DNA from: Luteimonas vadosa
GTDB taxonomy: Bacteria > Pseudomonadota > Gammaproteobacteria > Xanthomonadales > Xanthomonadaceae
Reading direction: 5' to 3'
DNA length: 64,000 bases
NCBI RefSeq assembly: GCF_039543545.1
Contig: NZ_BAABJY010000001.1
Location: 992,001-1,056,000, forward strand
Shown here one piece after another: positions 48,832 to 58,108 of this stretch (its first letter is position 1; every line of letters starts with the position of its first letter). The notes beneath the pieces are model-generated. The model did no database searches. It saw only the letters and a list, made by a program, of their open reading frames with translations, and had not been told where the DNA came from. The position numbers and the translations under genes were made by a program.

Positions 48832-49422
48832 ATGCCTGACACGCACTCCCTCGCCCTGTTCCCGTTGCAGACCGTGCTGATGCCCGGTTCCACCCTCGGC
48901 CTGCGCATCTTCGAGCCGCGTTACCTCGACCTGGTGCGCGACTGCGGCCGCAACGGCGACGGCTTCGGCATCTGCCTGGTGCTCGAGGGCAACGAAACCG
49001 GTGCGCCCGCGGTGCCGGTGGCCTTCGGCACGGAGGCACGGATCGAGGACTTCGGGACCAGCGACGACGGCCTGCTGACCCTGCGCGTGCGCGGTACGCG
49101 CCGTTTCCGGGTGCTGCGGACGCGCGTCCGCGACAATGGCCTGCTGGTCGGCGACGTCGAGTGGCGCGCCGACGACGCGGTGCTGCCGGTGCAGCCGCAA
49201 CACGCATTGCTCGCCACCTTGCTGCAGCGGATCGTCGACAAGACCGGCACGTCGGAGCTGGGCATCGACGAGGAATGCTACGACGACACCGCCTGGGTCG
49301 GCTGGCGGCTGGCCGAGATCCTGCCGCTGTCCGACCACCAGCGCCAGGCGTTGCTGCAGGAGGACGATCCCCTGCAGCGCATGGAGCAGTTGCTCGGCCT
49401 GATCGGCTCGGACGCGATCTGA
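48832..49422 (+). CDS. stand-alone LON peptidase substrate-binding domain protein
   Basis: A 196-residue protein consisting only of the Lon N-terminal (LON) domain. It starts SLALFPLQTVLMPGSTLGLRIFEPRYLDLVRDC, a clear match, with GTEARIEDFGTSDDGLLTLRVRGTRRFRV in the second half and a helical C-terminus (GWRLAEILPLSDHQRQALLQ). It lacks the ATPase and protease domains. Such proteins are common in proteobacteria and of unclear function. A -10-like TAGCAT precedes the ATG closely. It follows mpl by 55 bp and converges on the DedA fusion gene. Confidence 0.92.
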   Translation: MPDTHSLALFPLQTVLMPGSTLGLRIFEPRYLDLVRDCGRNGDGFGICLVLEGNETGAPAVPVAFGTEARIEDFGTSDDGLLTLRVRGTRRFRVLRTRVRDNGLLVGDVEWRADDAVLPVQPQHALLATLLQRIVDKTGTSELGIDEECYDDTAWVGWRLAEILPLSDHQRQALLQEDDPLQRMEQLLGLIGSDAI

Positions 49423-49453
49423 GGCGGCGGCCGGGCGGACGTTGCGCCGTGCG

Positions 49454-51445
49454 CTAGTCGTTGCGGGGGCCCGTCCGCAGGCGAAGTACCGGCGTGCCCG
49501 AGCCCGGATGCAGGCCCTCCTCGACGTCGAACCCGTCCATGGCGGCGCGAAGGTCGACATAGGCCTCCCGCGAACGCACGCCCGGCTGCCACAACCCGAA
49601 CACGCCGAACGGGCGCGCATGCACCAGGGTCTGGGTGGCACCGATCCAAAGCGGCGTTCCATCGGCGAATTGCCGCGGCGCCGCCCAGAGGCGGAGCACG
49701 TGGAGGCGGCCATCCGGCAGCGGGCGACGCAGCAGCAGGCTTTCGGCGCTGGCATCGAGCGTGGCGGGCAACACGGGTTGGCGCGCGGGCGGCGCACCGT
49801 CGTCGAGCAGCCCGATCGTGTCCCGCCAGCCGGCCTGCGGCTGGACCCGCCAGCCCTGCGCCTGCAGCCGCTCGCGCAGCGGCGCCAGCGGACCGGCCAC
49901 CTGCACGTCCAGCGGCCAGCGCCGGCTGTCGGCGCGCTCGTTGCGTTGCGCGGGCAGGGCGGCCCAGTCGTGCGTCCACCAGCGTGCGCGGTCGAGGTCC
50001 GCGACCGGTGCCGGCGGTTCGAAGCGCGACAGCATGGAGTCGATCGCCCTTGGCGCATGCCAGCCGGCCGCGGCGAGGAAGCTGCCGTAGAAGAGCGCGG
50101 CCAACGGCCGCATCCACATCGAACGCGCGACATGGCGCCGGTAGGCGATTCCCAGCAGCAGCAGCCACACGATCCCGAGCAGCATCCCGCCGACGATGTC
50201 GCTCAGCCAGTGCGCTCCCAGGTACAGGCGGGCGAACCCGAGCAGCGCGACCACGGCGCCCGACACCAGGTAAGGCCAGACCCGCTGCCGCCCCGGGAAC
50301 TCGCGCGCGATCAGCACCGCGAAGAAACCGAAGGTGATCGTGGTCATGGTGACCGCCACCGACGGGAACCCGAAGCCGCCGGTGACCTGCGGTGGACGTG
50401 GCATGTCGATCGCCACGCCGAGCGCCGCGGTCAAGGCCAGGCCGAAGGCGAGGGCGGCGATCCAGTGGGCGGCAGCGATCCAGCGCCGCCGCAGCAGCAG
50501 CCACGACAGGGCCAGGCCAGCGGCCGGAACCAGCACCTGGGGATCCCCGATCGTGGCCAGGGCCGCCATCAGCCGGTCGGCCAGCGGGTTGCGCAGGGCG
50601 TACATCGCCTCGTGCACCTGCTGGTCCAGCAGCAGCGGCTCGCCGCGGGCCAGCACCGTCGCCAGCAACGCGAACCACGCCCAACCGATGGCGAGCAGGC
50701 ACACGGCCAGGATCGCCAGCGACGCCGATTCGGGGCGGTTCGGATCGATCAGCGCCGCGGCGTAGCGGCCCAGGCGCGGATGCGCATGGGTCCACTTCAG
50801 GGCCCGCGCCAGCAGCGAGTCGGCGTGCCCCGCGAACCAACGGTAGCTATAGAGCACGCTCGCCCACGCCAGGGCGACGGCGGCGGCCAGCGCGACCATG
50901 ACGATGGCCAGTCGATCCGCGACCGCGGCGACTGCATCGTAGGCCTCGCCCAGCAGCCATCCGGGCAGGAGGTAGAGCGCCGCCCAGGACACCGCCGCGA
51001 CCGCGCTGACCGGCACGTAGCGCTTTACCGGCATTTCCAGCATGCCGGCCACCGCGGGCACGAACGGCCGCACGGGCCCCACGTAGCGGGCGACCAGGAT
51101 GCTCTTGGCCGCATTGCGCCGGAACAGTTTCTCGCCGCGCTCGAGCAGCTGCGGATAGCGCACGAACGGCCACACCGTCCGCAACCGCGGTCCCCAGCGG
51201 CGGCCGATCCAGAAGCTCATGCCGTCGCCGCAGAACGCACCCAGCGCGGCGCACACGACTGCGTAGGGACCGGAGACCTCGCCCAGTCCCACGAGCACGC
51301 CGACCGCGAAGATCAACGGCATCGCCGGGACCAGCGCACCGAGCACGATGGCGGCGTCGCAGAACGCGATGGCGAAGATCAGGGCGCCCGCCGCGACGGG
51401 GTGCGTGCCGATCCATGCCACGAGGGTGTCCAGCGATGCGCTCAT
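49454..51445 (-). CDS. DedA-PAP2-LssY_C fusion membrane protein
   Basis: A 663-residue inner-membrane protein of three parts. Residues about 1-200 are a DedA/VTT domain, with the reentrant-loop FVP and AVAGMLEMPVKRY segments and basic VARYVGPVRPFVP. Residues about 240-440 are a PAP2-like membrane phosphatase domain. About 480-660 is an LssY_C-like soluble domain. Related proteins are linked to lipid carrier or phospholipid turnover. In the PAP2 domain the C3 motif is largely kept (ARLYLGAHWLSD, H412 and D416), but C1 has G343 in place of Lys and C2 reads PSVA (361-364) in place of PSGH. Start at 51445; an ATG 14 codons upstream is possible. Confidence 0.82.
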   Translation of the reverse strand: MSASLDTLVAWIGTHPVAAGALIFAIAFCDAAIVLGALVPAMPLIFAVGVLVGLGEVSGPYAVVCAALGAFCGDGMSFWIGRRWGPRLRTVWPFVRYPQLLERGEKLFRRNAAKSILVARYVGPVRPFVPAVAGMLEMPVKRYVPVSAVAAVSWAALYLLPGWLLGEAYDAVAAVADRLAIVMVALAAAVALAWASVLYSYRWFAGHADSLLARALKWTHAHPRLGRYAAALIDPNRPESASLAILAVCLLAIGWAWFALLATVLARGEPLLLDQQVHEAMYALRNPLADRLMAALATIGDPQVLVPAAGLALSWLLLRRRWIAAAHWIAALAFGLALTAALGVAIDMPRPPQVTGGFGFPSVAVTMTTITFGFFAVLIAREFPGRQRVWPYLVSGAVVALLGFARLYLGAHWLSDIVGGMLLGIVWLLLLGIAYRRHVARSMWMRPLAALFYGSFLAAAGWHAPRAIDSMLSRFEPPAPVADLDRARWWTHDWAALPAQRNERADSRRWPLDVQVAGPLAPLRERLQAQGWRVQPQAGWRDTIGLLDDGAPPARQPVLPATLDASAESLLLRRPLPDGRLHVLRLWAAPRQFADGTPLWIGATQTLVHARPFGVFGLWQPGVRSREAYVDLRAAMDGFDVEEGLHPGSGTPVLRLRTGPRND

Positions 51446-51645
51446 CGTCCGGCATTGTAGGGTGGGCCCTTGCTCCGGGGTGGTCATGACGCGGCGCATC
51501 CCGCGGGAAGCCACTGGCCGGCATCGATGCATGGCCCGGCGCCGTCGCGTCGGCGCGCGCTTGCAGCGCCGGTCGCGGCACGCGTGCGCCGTCCCGGTGC
51601 CCGAGGGCACGGGGGGACAGCGCACGAGGCGCTGCGCGCCCCACC

Positions 51646-51651
51646 TACAAT
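51646..51651 (+). promoter_or_regulatory. -10 element immediately before the RIO-like kinase gene
   Basis: TACAAT at 51646-51651 ends six bases before the kinase ATG, so the transcript would be leaderless or nearly so. No clear -35 hexamer is seen. Similar -10-like hexamers close to start codons occur at other genes here. Confidence 0.35.
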
Positions 51652-51657
51652 AGGCGC

Positions 51658-52320
51658 ATGCCGCATCGCGATGCCTTCGAGGTCAGTGCGCTCAAGTCCG
51701 ACAGCTTCGGCCGCATCGCCCTGATGCGCGACGCCGCCGGCGAGTTCGTTCGCCGCGACCTCAGGCATGTCCCCCTGTGGTTGCGGCTGCCCGCGCGGTG
51801 GCTGGCCCGGCGCGAGGCCCATGCGCTGCGCAGGGTCGAGGGCATGGACGCCATGCCGCAGCTGCTGCAGTGGGATGGGCGACGGCTCGACCGCAGCTAT
51901 CTCGATGGCGCGGCCATGTACCAGCGGCCGCCGCGTGGCGACCTGGCGTATTTCCGGCAGGCGCGGCGCCTGCTGCAATCGCTGCATCGCCGCGGCGTCG
52001 CCCACAACGACCTGGCCAAGGAGGCCAACTGGCTGGTGCTGGCGGACGGCCGTCCGGGCATCATCGACTTCCAGCTGGCCGTGCTCGGTGATCCACGTTC
52101 GCGCTGGATGCGCCTGCTTGCGCGCGAGGACCTGCGCCACCTGCTCAAGCACAAGCGCACGTATTGCCCGGAGCGGATCACGCCGGTCGAACGCCGGGTG
52201 CTCCGGCGCACGTCGTGGCTCCGGAACGCCTGGTTCGCGACCGGTAAGCCCGTGTACCGGCTGGTGACCCGGCGGATCCTCAAATGGGAGGATAATGAAG
52301 GCCAGGGTCCGAAACCTTGA
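51658..52320 (+). CDS. RIO1/lipopolysaccharide-kinase-like small kinase
   Basis: A 220-residue protein kinase-fold enzyme. The catalytic loop is LLQSLHRRGVAHNDLAKEANWLV, giving HND and the metal-binding Asn, followed by IIDFQLAVLGD, where DFQ replaces the DFG of Ser/Thr kinases. The N-lobe Lys is not obvious. The C-terminal end is very basic (RRVLRRTSWLRNAWF, RLVTRRILK). It resembles small RIO-like/KdkA-type kinases, so the target could be a sugar or lipid rather than a protein. It is divergent from the DedA fusion and lies 90 bp before an SDR gene. Confidence 0.7.
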   Translation: MPHRDAFEVSALKSDSFGRIALMRDAAGEFVRRDLRHVPLWLRLPARWLARREAHALRRVEGMDAMPQLLQWDGRRLDRSYLDGAAMYQRPPRGDLAYFRQARRLLQSLHRRGVAHNDLAKEANWLVLADGRPGIIDFQLAVLGDPRSRWMRLLAREDLRHLLKHKRTYCPERITPVERRVLRRTSWLRNAWFATGKPVYRLVTRRILKWEDNEGQGPKP

Positions 52321-52410
52321 GCCTGCAGCAGCGCGCCGCATTGCGACCGCATCGCATCCCGGGCCGACGCTGCTCCTGCAATGGCTTCCCGCGCTACAGG
52401 AGGAACCGCC

Positions 52411-53232
52411 ATGAGCACGCTGACCGGAAAAACCCTCTTCATCACCGGCGCATCGCGCGGCATCGGCCGTGCCATCGCGCTGCGCGCCGCGCGCGACGGC
52501 GCCAACGTGGCGATCGTGGCCAAGTCCTCGCGCCCCAACCCCAAGCTCGAAGGCACGATCCACAGCGTCGCCGAGGAGGTCGAGGCCGCAGGCGGCAAGG
52601 GACTGGCGGTGCAGTGCGACATCCGCGAAGAGGACCAGGTGCGCGCCGCGGTCGCGGCCACGGTCGACGCCTTCGGCGGCATCGACATCCTGGTCAACAA
52701 TGCCAGCGCGATCTGGCTCAAGGGCGTGCTCGACACGCCGATGAAGCGCTACGACCTGATGCAGGAGGTGAACGCCCGGGGCACCTTCCTGTGTTCCCAG
52801 GCCTGCCTGCCGCACCTGCTGCGCGCGCGCAACCCGCACATCCTTTCGCTGTCGCCGCCGCTCAACCTCAAGCCCAAGTGGTGGGGGCCGCATACCGCCT
52901 ACAGCTACGCCAAGATGGGCATGAGCCTGATGGTGCTGGGCATCGCCGAGGAGTTCGGTCCGCAGGGCGTCGCGGTCAACGCGCTCTGGCCGCGCACGGT
53001 GATCGCCACCGACGCGATCCGCATGATCCCCGGCGTGGATGCCGCGCAGTGCCGCACGCCCGACATCGTCGCCGATGCCGCGCACGCCATCCTGGTCCGG
53101 CGGGCGGACAATTTCTTCGGTCATTTCCTGGTGGACGACGACGTGCTGTTCGCCGCCGGCGTGACCGATCTGTCGCACTACGCCGTGGATCCGTCCCAAC
53201 CGCTGTTGCCGGACCTGTTCCTCGATCCCTGA
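52411..53232 (+). CDS. SDR family oxidoreductase (HSDL2-like)
   Basis: A 273-residue NAD(P)-dependent short-chain dehydrogenase. It begins MSTLTGKTLFITGASRGIG, has the glycine-rich TGASRGIG and DILVNNASA, and the catalytic YSYAK (with upstream serine in ILSLSPPL). The C-terminal ~60 residues (GVDAAQCRTPDIVADAAHAIL, onward) match the HSDL2-like group, which acts on lipid or sterol substrates in eukaryotes; the bacterial substrate is unknown. An excellent ribosome site AGGAGG (52398-52403) fixes the ATG at 52411. Confidence 0.9.
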   Translation: MSTLTGKTLFITGASRGIGRAIALRAARDGANVAIVAKSSRPNPKLEGTIHSVAEEVEAAGGKGLAVQCDIREEDQVRAAVAATVDAFGGIDILVNNASAIWLKGVLDTPMKRYDLMQEVNARGTFLCSQACLPHLLRARNPHILSLSPPLNLKPKWWGPHTAYSYAKMGMSLMVLGIAEEFGPQGVAVNALWPRTVIATDAIRMIPGVDAAQCRTPDIVADAAHAILVRRADNFFGHFLVDDDVLFAAGVTDLSHYAVDPSQPLLPDLFLDP

Positions 53233-53296
53233 CCCCTTCCTCGCGGCGAGGTCGTTTCCCGCGCGACAATGGGTCATCGCCCTGGACGGAATCCCA

Positions 53297-54535
53297 ATGC
53301 ACGCGACCACTGCCGACCTCGTCGCCCTCGGCCGACGCCGCTACCTGCCCGTCTACCGGCCGCGCGAGGTCGTGCTCGATCGCGGCGAGGGATCCCGGGT
53401 CTGGGATCGCGATGGCCGCGACTACATCGACTTCGCGGCGGGGATCGCGGTCTGCGGGCTGGGCCACAACGATCCGGACCTGGTGGCGGCGCTGACCGCG
53501 CAGGCGGGACGGCTCTGGCACACCAGCAACGTCTTCTACAGCGAGCCGCCCCTGCGCCTGGCCGAGGAGCTGGTCCAGGCCTCGCGCTTCGCCGAGCGGG
53601 TGTTCCTCTGCAATTCGGGGGCCGAGGCCAACGAGGCCGCGATCAAGCTGGCGCGCAAATGGGCCAGCGCGCAGGGTCGCGCCCCGGACCGACGCGTCAT
53701 CGTCAGCTTCCGCGGCAGTTTCCACGGCCGCACGCTCGCCGCGGTCACCGCCACCGCGCAGCCGAAATACCACGAAGGCTACGAGCCGCTGCCGCAGGGG
53801 TTCCGATACGTCGACTTCAACGACGTGGCCGCGCTCGAGTCCGCCATGGCCGGCGGCGACGTCTGCGCCGTCCTGCTGGAACCAGTGCAGGGGGAGGGCG
53901 GCGTGATGCCGGCGGCCGCCGGATACCTGCAGGCGGTGCATGCACTGTGCGACCGGCACGGCGCCCTGCTCATGCTCGACGAGATCCAGTGCGGCATGGG
54001 TCGCACGGGCACGTTGTTCGCGCACTGGCAGGACCAGGTGGTGCCGGACATCGTCACGCTGGCCAAGGCGCTGGGCGGCGGGTTCCCGATCGGCGCGATG
54101 CTGGCGGGCCCCAAGGCGGCGGAGGCGATGCAGTTCGGCGCGCACGGGACGACGTTCGGCGGCAATCCGCTCGCGGCGGCCGTGGCGCGCGTGGCGCTGC
54201 GAAAGCTTGGGTCTGCCGAAGTGGCGCGAAACGTCGAACGCCAGGCGTCGGCGCTGCGCGCCGGGATCGAGGCGATCGATCGCGACACGCGCCTGTTTTC
54301 CGGCCTGCGTGGGCGGGGCTTGATGCTGGGCGCGGTGCTGGCGCCCGGGTTCCAGGGGCGCGCAGGCGAGGTCCTCGACCAAGCCGCGCAACACGGGCTC
54401 CTCGTGTTGCAGGCCGGCGCCGACGTCGTGCGCTTCGTGCCCCCGCTTACCCTGACCGACGGGGAACTGTCGGAGGGGCTGGCGCGCCTGGGCGACGCGC
54501 TGCGCGCATTCTTGGCGGGCGCAACCGGGCGTTGA
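53297..54535 (+). CDS. argD: class III aminotransferase, acetylornithine/succinylornithine type
   Basis: A 412-residue PLP enzyme of the ArgD/AstC group. Features are YRPREVVLDRGEGSRVWDRDGRDYIDFAAGIAVCGLGHNDP (spread over residues 20-60), LCNSGAEANEAAIKLARK, SFRGSFHGRTLAA, EPVQGEGG, DEIQCGMGRTG and the PLP lysine in VTLAKALGGGFPIGAM. It probably transfers the amino group between N-acetylornithine and 2-oxoglutarate. No other arginine genes adjoin it, so succinylornithine or another omega-amino substrate is possible. It lies 64 bp after the SDR gene on the same strand. Confidence 0.88.
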   Translation: MHATTADLVALGRRRYLPVYRPREVVLDRGEGSRVWDRDGRDYIDFAAGIAVCGLGHNDPDLVAALTAQAGRLWHTSNVFYSEPPLRLAEELVQASRFAERVFLCNSGAEANEAAIKLARKWASAQGRAPDRRVIVSFRGSFHGRTLAAVTATAQPKYHEGYEPLPQGFRYVDFNDVAALESAMAGGDVCAVLLEPVQGEGGVMPAAAGYLQAVHALCDRHGALLMLDEIQCGMGRTGTLFAHWQDQVVPDIVTLAKALGGGFPIGAMLAGPKAAEAMQFGAHGTTFGGNPLAAAVARVALRKLGSAEVARNVERQASALRAGIEAIDRDTRLFSGLRGRGLMLGAVLAPGFQGRAGEVLDQAAQHGLLVLQAGADVVRFVPPLTLTDGELSEGLARLGDALRAFLAGATGR

Positions 54536-54837
54536 GCGCGGTTCCGACCCAAGGCCGGATCGCTCCAGGCGGGGGCGACGAGCATTGCCGACGCGTCTGG
54601 CCGGTCGACCGGTATCGCGTGTCCGGCGATGGATCCTGGTTTTCGCATCCCATGCAGGTTTCCAGCCGTGATGCCGGGACGCCGTGCGGGCGCTACGCGG
54701 GGCGAGCTGGCGCTTATATCGCCATGCCGCGAGGCCGAGATTTCATCCGGCCCTTGGCCGCCGTTCCCCGGCCGTGCCGCCTTGTGCCCGCAATCTCGGG
54801 CTGACACCATCGGGCCTTCGTCCCGCGGAGAGACCAC
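54536..54837 (+). other. 302-bp intergenic region before the OPT transporter
   Basis: No protein or RNA gene recognised. It is GC-rich and presumably carries the promoter of the OPT transporter gene, but I see no convincing -35/-10 pair. A GGAGA ribosome site lies just before the GTG start at 54838. Confidence 0.35.
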
Positions 54838-56769
54838 GTGAGCCAAGCCGAAGTGCAACCGGTCCCCGCCTTCCAGCCCTACACGCCAGCCTCCGAATCC
54901 CCGGCCGAATTCACCCTCAAGGCCATCGTCCTGGGCGTGGTGTTCGGCATCCTGTTCGGCGCCGCCAATGCCTACCTCGGCCTGCGCGCTGGTCTGACCG
55001 TCAGCACCTCCATCCCGGTCGCGGTGATGACCGTGGCCATGTTCCGCCTCCTGCAGCGCTTCGGGCGCGGCGGCACGCTGCTGGAGGCGAACCTGGCGCA
55101 GACCACCGGATCGGCCTCCAGTTCGGTGGCCTCGGGGGTGATCTTCACCCTGCCGGCGCTGTTCATGTGGGGGGTGCCGCCGGACCTGTTGCAGATGGTG
55201 CTGCTGGCCCTGTGCGGTGGACTGTTGGGCGTGATGTTCATGGTGCCGCTGCGCCGGTTCCTGATCGTCCGCGAGCACGGCCGGCTGCCGTACCCGGAAG
55301 GGACGGCGTGCGCGGAAGTGCTCAAGGCCAGCCAGGGCCGGTCGACCCAGGCCAAGAACGTCTTCTACGGCATCGCCGCGGGCGCGGCATTCAAGGCGCT
55401 GACCTCATGGCTGCGCGCGATCCCGGGCGACGTCGGCGTGCAGTTGCCCTTCATCAAGAAGGCCAGCCTCGGTTTCGACCTCTCCCCGGCCTTGTTCGGC
55501 GTCGGCTACATCCTCGGCATCCGGGTTGCTTCGGTGATGGTCGGCGGCGGCCTGCTGGCAGCGCTGGTGATCATCCCGGGGCTGCATTACTGGGGTGCAT
55601 CCCTCGAGCAGCCCCTGTTCCCGGAGACGCAGCTGCTGATCCGCGACATGAGCGCGAGCGAGCTGTGGAACCGGTACGTGCGCTACATCGGTGCCGGTGC
55701 GGTGGCGGCGGCGGGCATCATGACCCTGGTCCGCTCGGTGCCGATGATGCTCGAGAGCTTCAGCGTCGGCATGGGGCAGTTCCGCAAGCTCGACGCCGCG
55801 GCCGGCCAGGAGGAGACGCCGCGCACCGAACGCGACCTGCCGTTGCCGCTGCTGCTGGCCGGACTGGTCGTCGTCGCGCTGGTGATGGCCGGGGTGCCGC
55901 AGGTCTTCGGCGACCTCGGCGCGTTCAGCCATCGCCTGGTGGCGTCCGTCTGCGTGGTGCTGTTCGCGTTCTTCTTCGTGACCGTGGCCGCGCGCATCGT
56001 CGGCCTGGTCGGCGTGACGTCCAACCCGACCTCGGGCATGACCATCGCCGCGCTGCTGGGCACAGCGACCGTGTTCCTGGCGCTGGGCTGGAGCGACCTC
56101 TCGGGGAAGACCGTCGCGCTGATGGTCGGCTGCGTGGTCGCCATCGCGGCGTCCATTTCCGGAGACACCTCGCAGGACCTGAAGACGGGCTTCCTGCTCG
56201 GCGCCACGCCCCGCTCGCAGCAGATCGGGCAACTCGTGGGCGTGCTGACGTCGGCGACCTTCGTCTGCCTTTCCGTGATGCTGCTGGCCGAGACGTTCGG
56301 ATTCGGGACGCAGGAACTGCCGGCGCCGCAGGCGACCTTGATGAAGCTCGTCATCGATGGCGTCATCGACCAGTCGCTGCCCTGGGGCCTGGTGGGCATC
56401 GGCGTGGGCATCGCGCTGCTGTGCGAGCTGCTGCGCATTCCCTCGCTGCCGTTCGCGGTCGGCGTCTACCTGCCGCTGTCGACGATGACGCCCATCTTCC
56501 TGGGCGGCCTGCTGCGCTGGTGGCTGGGTCGCAAGCGCGACGCGACGACGCAGGAAGCCCGCACCGAGCGCGGCGTGCTGCTGGGCTCGGGGTTCGTCGG
56601 CGGCGAGGGGCTGCTGGGCGTGGGCATCGCGGGGGCCGCCTTCTACCTGGGCCGGCGTCCGGCGGGCGTCGGAACGGACTGGGCGTCGGCACTGGCGGTC
56701 GAGCTGGTGGCCGCGGCCGCGTTCGGCGCGCTGGTGGTCTGGTTCGTGCGTCGCGTGCGTCACGGCTGA
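54838..56769 (+). CDS. OPT family oligopeptide/metal-chelate transporter
   Basis: A 643-residue inner-membrane transporter with about 15-16 hydrophobic segments. It starts at a GTG (MSQAEVQPVPAF). FTLKAIVLGVVFGILFGAANAYLGLRAGLTVSTSIPVAVM is the diagnostic N-terminal OPT segment, with YLPLSTMTPIFLGGLLRW in the C-terminal half. Bacterial OPT proteins of this length resemble the peptide and metal-siderophore branches, so the substrate is most likely oligopeptides or peptide-like metal chelates; sequence does not settle which. Confidence 0.92.
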   Translation: MSQAEVQPVPAFQPYTPASESPAEFTLKAIVLGVVFGILFGAANAYLGLRAGLTVSTSIPVAVMTVAMFRLLQRFGRGGTLLEANLAQTTGSASSSVASGVIFTLPALFMWGVPPDLLQMVLLALCGGLLGVMFMVPLRRFLIVREHGRLPYPEGTACAEVLKASQGRSTQAKNVFYGIAAGAAFKALTSWLRAIPGDVGVQLPFIKKASLGFDLSPALFGVGYILGIRVASVMVGGGLLAALVIIPGLHYWGASLEQPLFPETQLLIRDMSASELWNRYVRYIGAGAVAAAGIMTLVRSVPMMLESFSVGMGQFRKLDAAAGQEETPRTERDLPLPLLLAGLVVVALVMAGVPQVFGDLGAFSHRLVASVCVVLFAFFFVTVAARIVGLVGVTSNPTSGMTIAALLGTATVFLALGWSDLSGKTVALMVGCVVAIAASISGDTSQDLKTGFLLGATPRSQQIGQLVGVLTSATFVCLSVMLLAETFGFGTQELPAPQATLMKLVIDGVIDQSLPWGLVGIGVGIALLCELLRIPSLPFAVGVYLPLSTMTPIFLGGLLRWWLGRKRDATTQEARTERGVLLGSGFVGGEGLLGVGIAGAAFYLGRRPAGVGTDWASALAVELVAAAAFGALVVWFVRRVRHG

Positions 56770-56916
56770 GCGGCGAACCAGTCGCGCTGGTCCGGCGGTA
56801 CGCGCCCGTGACGCTGGCTCGGGAGCGCGAGTGCACCTCCGGAGCCGCCGAGGCGGCACCGGTCCGCTGCATCGCGGGCTGGATGGTGTCGGAGCGCTGT
56901 CCGTTGGCGCCTGCGG

Positions 56917-58041
56917 TCAGAGCCCGTCCAGCGCCTGCGAGAGGTCCTGCAGCAGGTCGTCGACATGCTCCAGCCCGACCGAGAACCGCAACAGTCCGGC
57001 GGGCGAACTCGCGTTGGCGCCTTCGACCGACGCACGGTGTTCGACCAGCGACTCGCAGCCGCCCAGCGAGGTGGCGTTGGTGAAAAGCTGCAGCGCCCCG
57101 GCCAATGCCAGCGCCGCCTCTGCGCCGTCGCGCATCTCGATGCTGAGCATGCCGCCGAAATCCGCCATCTGGCGGGCGGCGATGGCATGCCCGGCGCGTC
57201 CTGGCAGCCCGGGGTAGTGCACGCGCTCCACGGGCGCCTGCGACGCCAGGAATCCGGCGACCCGGGCCGCGTTGGCGCAATGCATCGCCATGCGCGCGGG
57301 CAGCGAGCGGCAGCCGCGCAGGGTCAGCCAGGCGGAGAACGGAGCCAGGGTGGCACCGGTGACATGCAGTCGTCGCGCCACCCGCTGCGTGAAGGCGTCG
57401 TCTCGGGCGAACACCAATGCACCGCCGAGCACGTCGCTGTGGCCGCCCAGGTACTTGGTGGTCGAGTGCATCACGACATCCGCGCCCAGGGCGAGCGGCC
57501 GCTGCAGCACCGGTGTCGCGAAGGTGTTGTCGCAGGCCAGGAGTGCGCCGTGCGCATGGGCGATGGCCGCCAGGGCCTGGATGTCGCAGACCTTGAGCAA
57601 GGGATTGGAAGGCGTTTCCAGCCACAGCAGCGCGAGCCCCGCCTGGCAGGCCGCCTGCACGGCGGCGAGGTCGCCCATGTCGAGCCGCTCGACCACGATG
57701 CCTCGGTCCGGCAGGAATTCGGCCGCCAGGATGCGCAGGCCGGTGTAGCAGTCGTCGGGGATCGCGATCCGCGACCCCGGCGGCAGGGTCTCGAGCAGGG
57801 TGGACATCGCCGCCATCCCCGATGCGAACGTCAGCGCCGTTTCGCCGCCTTCCAGTGCGGCCAGGGCCGCGCGCAGCCGGTCGTTGGTCGGGTTCCCCTC
57901 GCGCTGGTACTCGTAGCCGGCCACCCGCTCGGCGCCCGCCCCGTGGCGGAAGGTGGTGGCCAGGTGCAGCGGAGGGACGACGGCCCCGGTGGCCTCGTCC
58001 GGTTCGCCCCCGGCATGGACGGCGAGGGTTTCAAGGCGCAT
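56917..58041 (-). CDS. PLP-dependent trans-sulfuration enzyme (cystathionine gamma-synthase-like)
   Basis: A 374-residue enzyme of the Cys/Met metabolism PLP family (MetB/MetC/MetZ). It has YEYQREGNPTNDRLRAALAALEGG, TFASGMAAMSTLLETL, the active-site lysine in MHSTTKYLGGHSDVLGG, SAWLTLRGCRSLPARMAMHC and the C-terminal GLEHVDDLLQDLSQALD. Cystathionine gamma-synthase is the most likely activity, but the family interconverts readily between synthase, lyase and sulfhydrylase roles and no other methionine gene adjoins it. It is preceded by the channel and hemL genes on the same strand, separated by 67 bp. Confidence 0.85.
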   Translation of the reverse strand: MRLETLAVHAGGEPDEATGAVVPPLHLATTFRHGAGAERVAGYEYQREGNPTNDRLRAALAALEGGETALTFASGMAAMSTLLETLPPGSRIAIPDDCYTGLRILAAEFLPDRGIVVERLDMGDLAAVQAACQAGLALLWLETPSNPLLKVCDIQALAAIAHAHGALLACDNTFATPVLQRPLALGADVVMHSTTKYLGGHSDVLGGALVFARDDAFTQRVARRLHVTGATLAPFSAWLTLRGCRSLPARMAMHCANAARVAGFLASQAPVERVHYPGLPGRAGHAIAARQMADFGGMLSIEMRDGAEAALALAGALQLFTNATSLGGCESLVEHRASVEGANASSPAGLLRFSVGLEHVDDLLQDLSQALDGL

Positions 58042-58108
58042 GGCGAAGGCTCCGGTCGGATTGGGATGGGGTCGGGGCGCGATCGGCGGACCCCGATCGC
58101 CGCGGACA

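Noticed and set aside
54536..54837. A short ORF or regulatory RNA before the OPT transporter
   Set aside because: Open frames here are G/C-biased artefacts without ribosome sites, and no terminator hairpin or riboswitch core is present.
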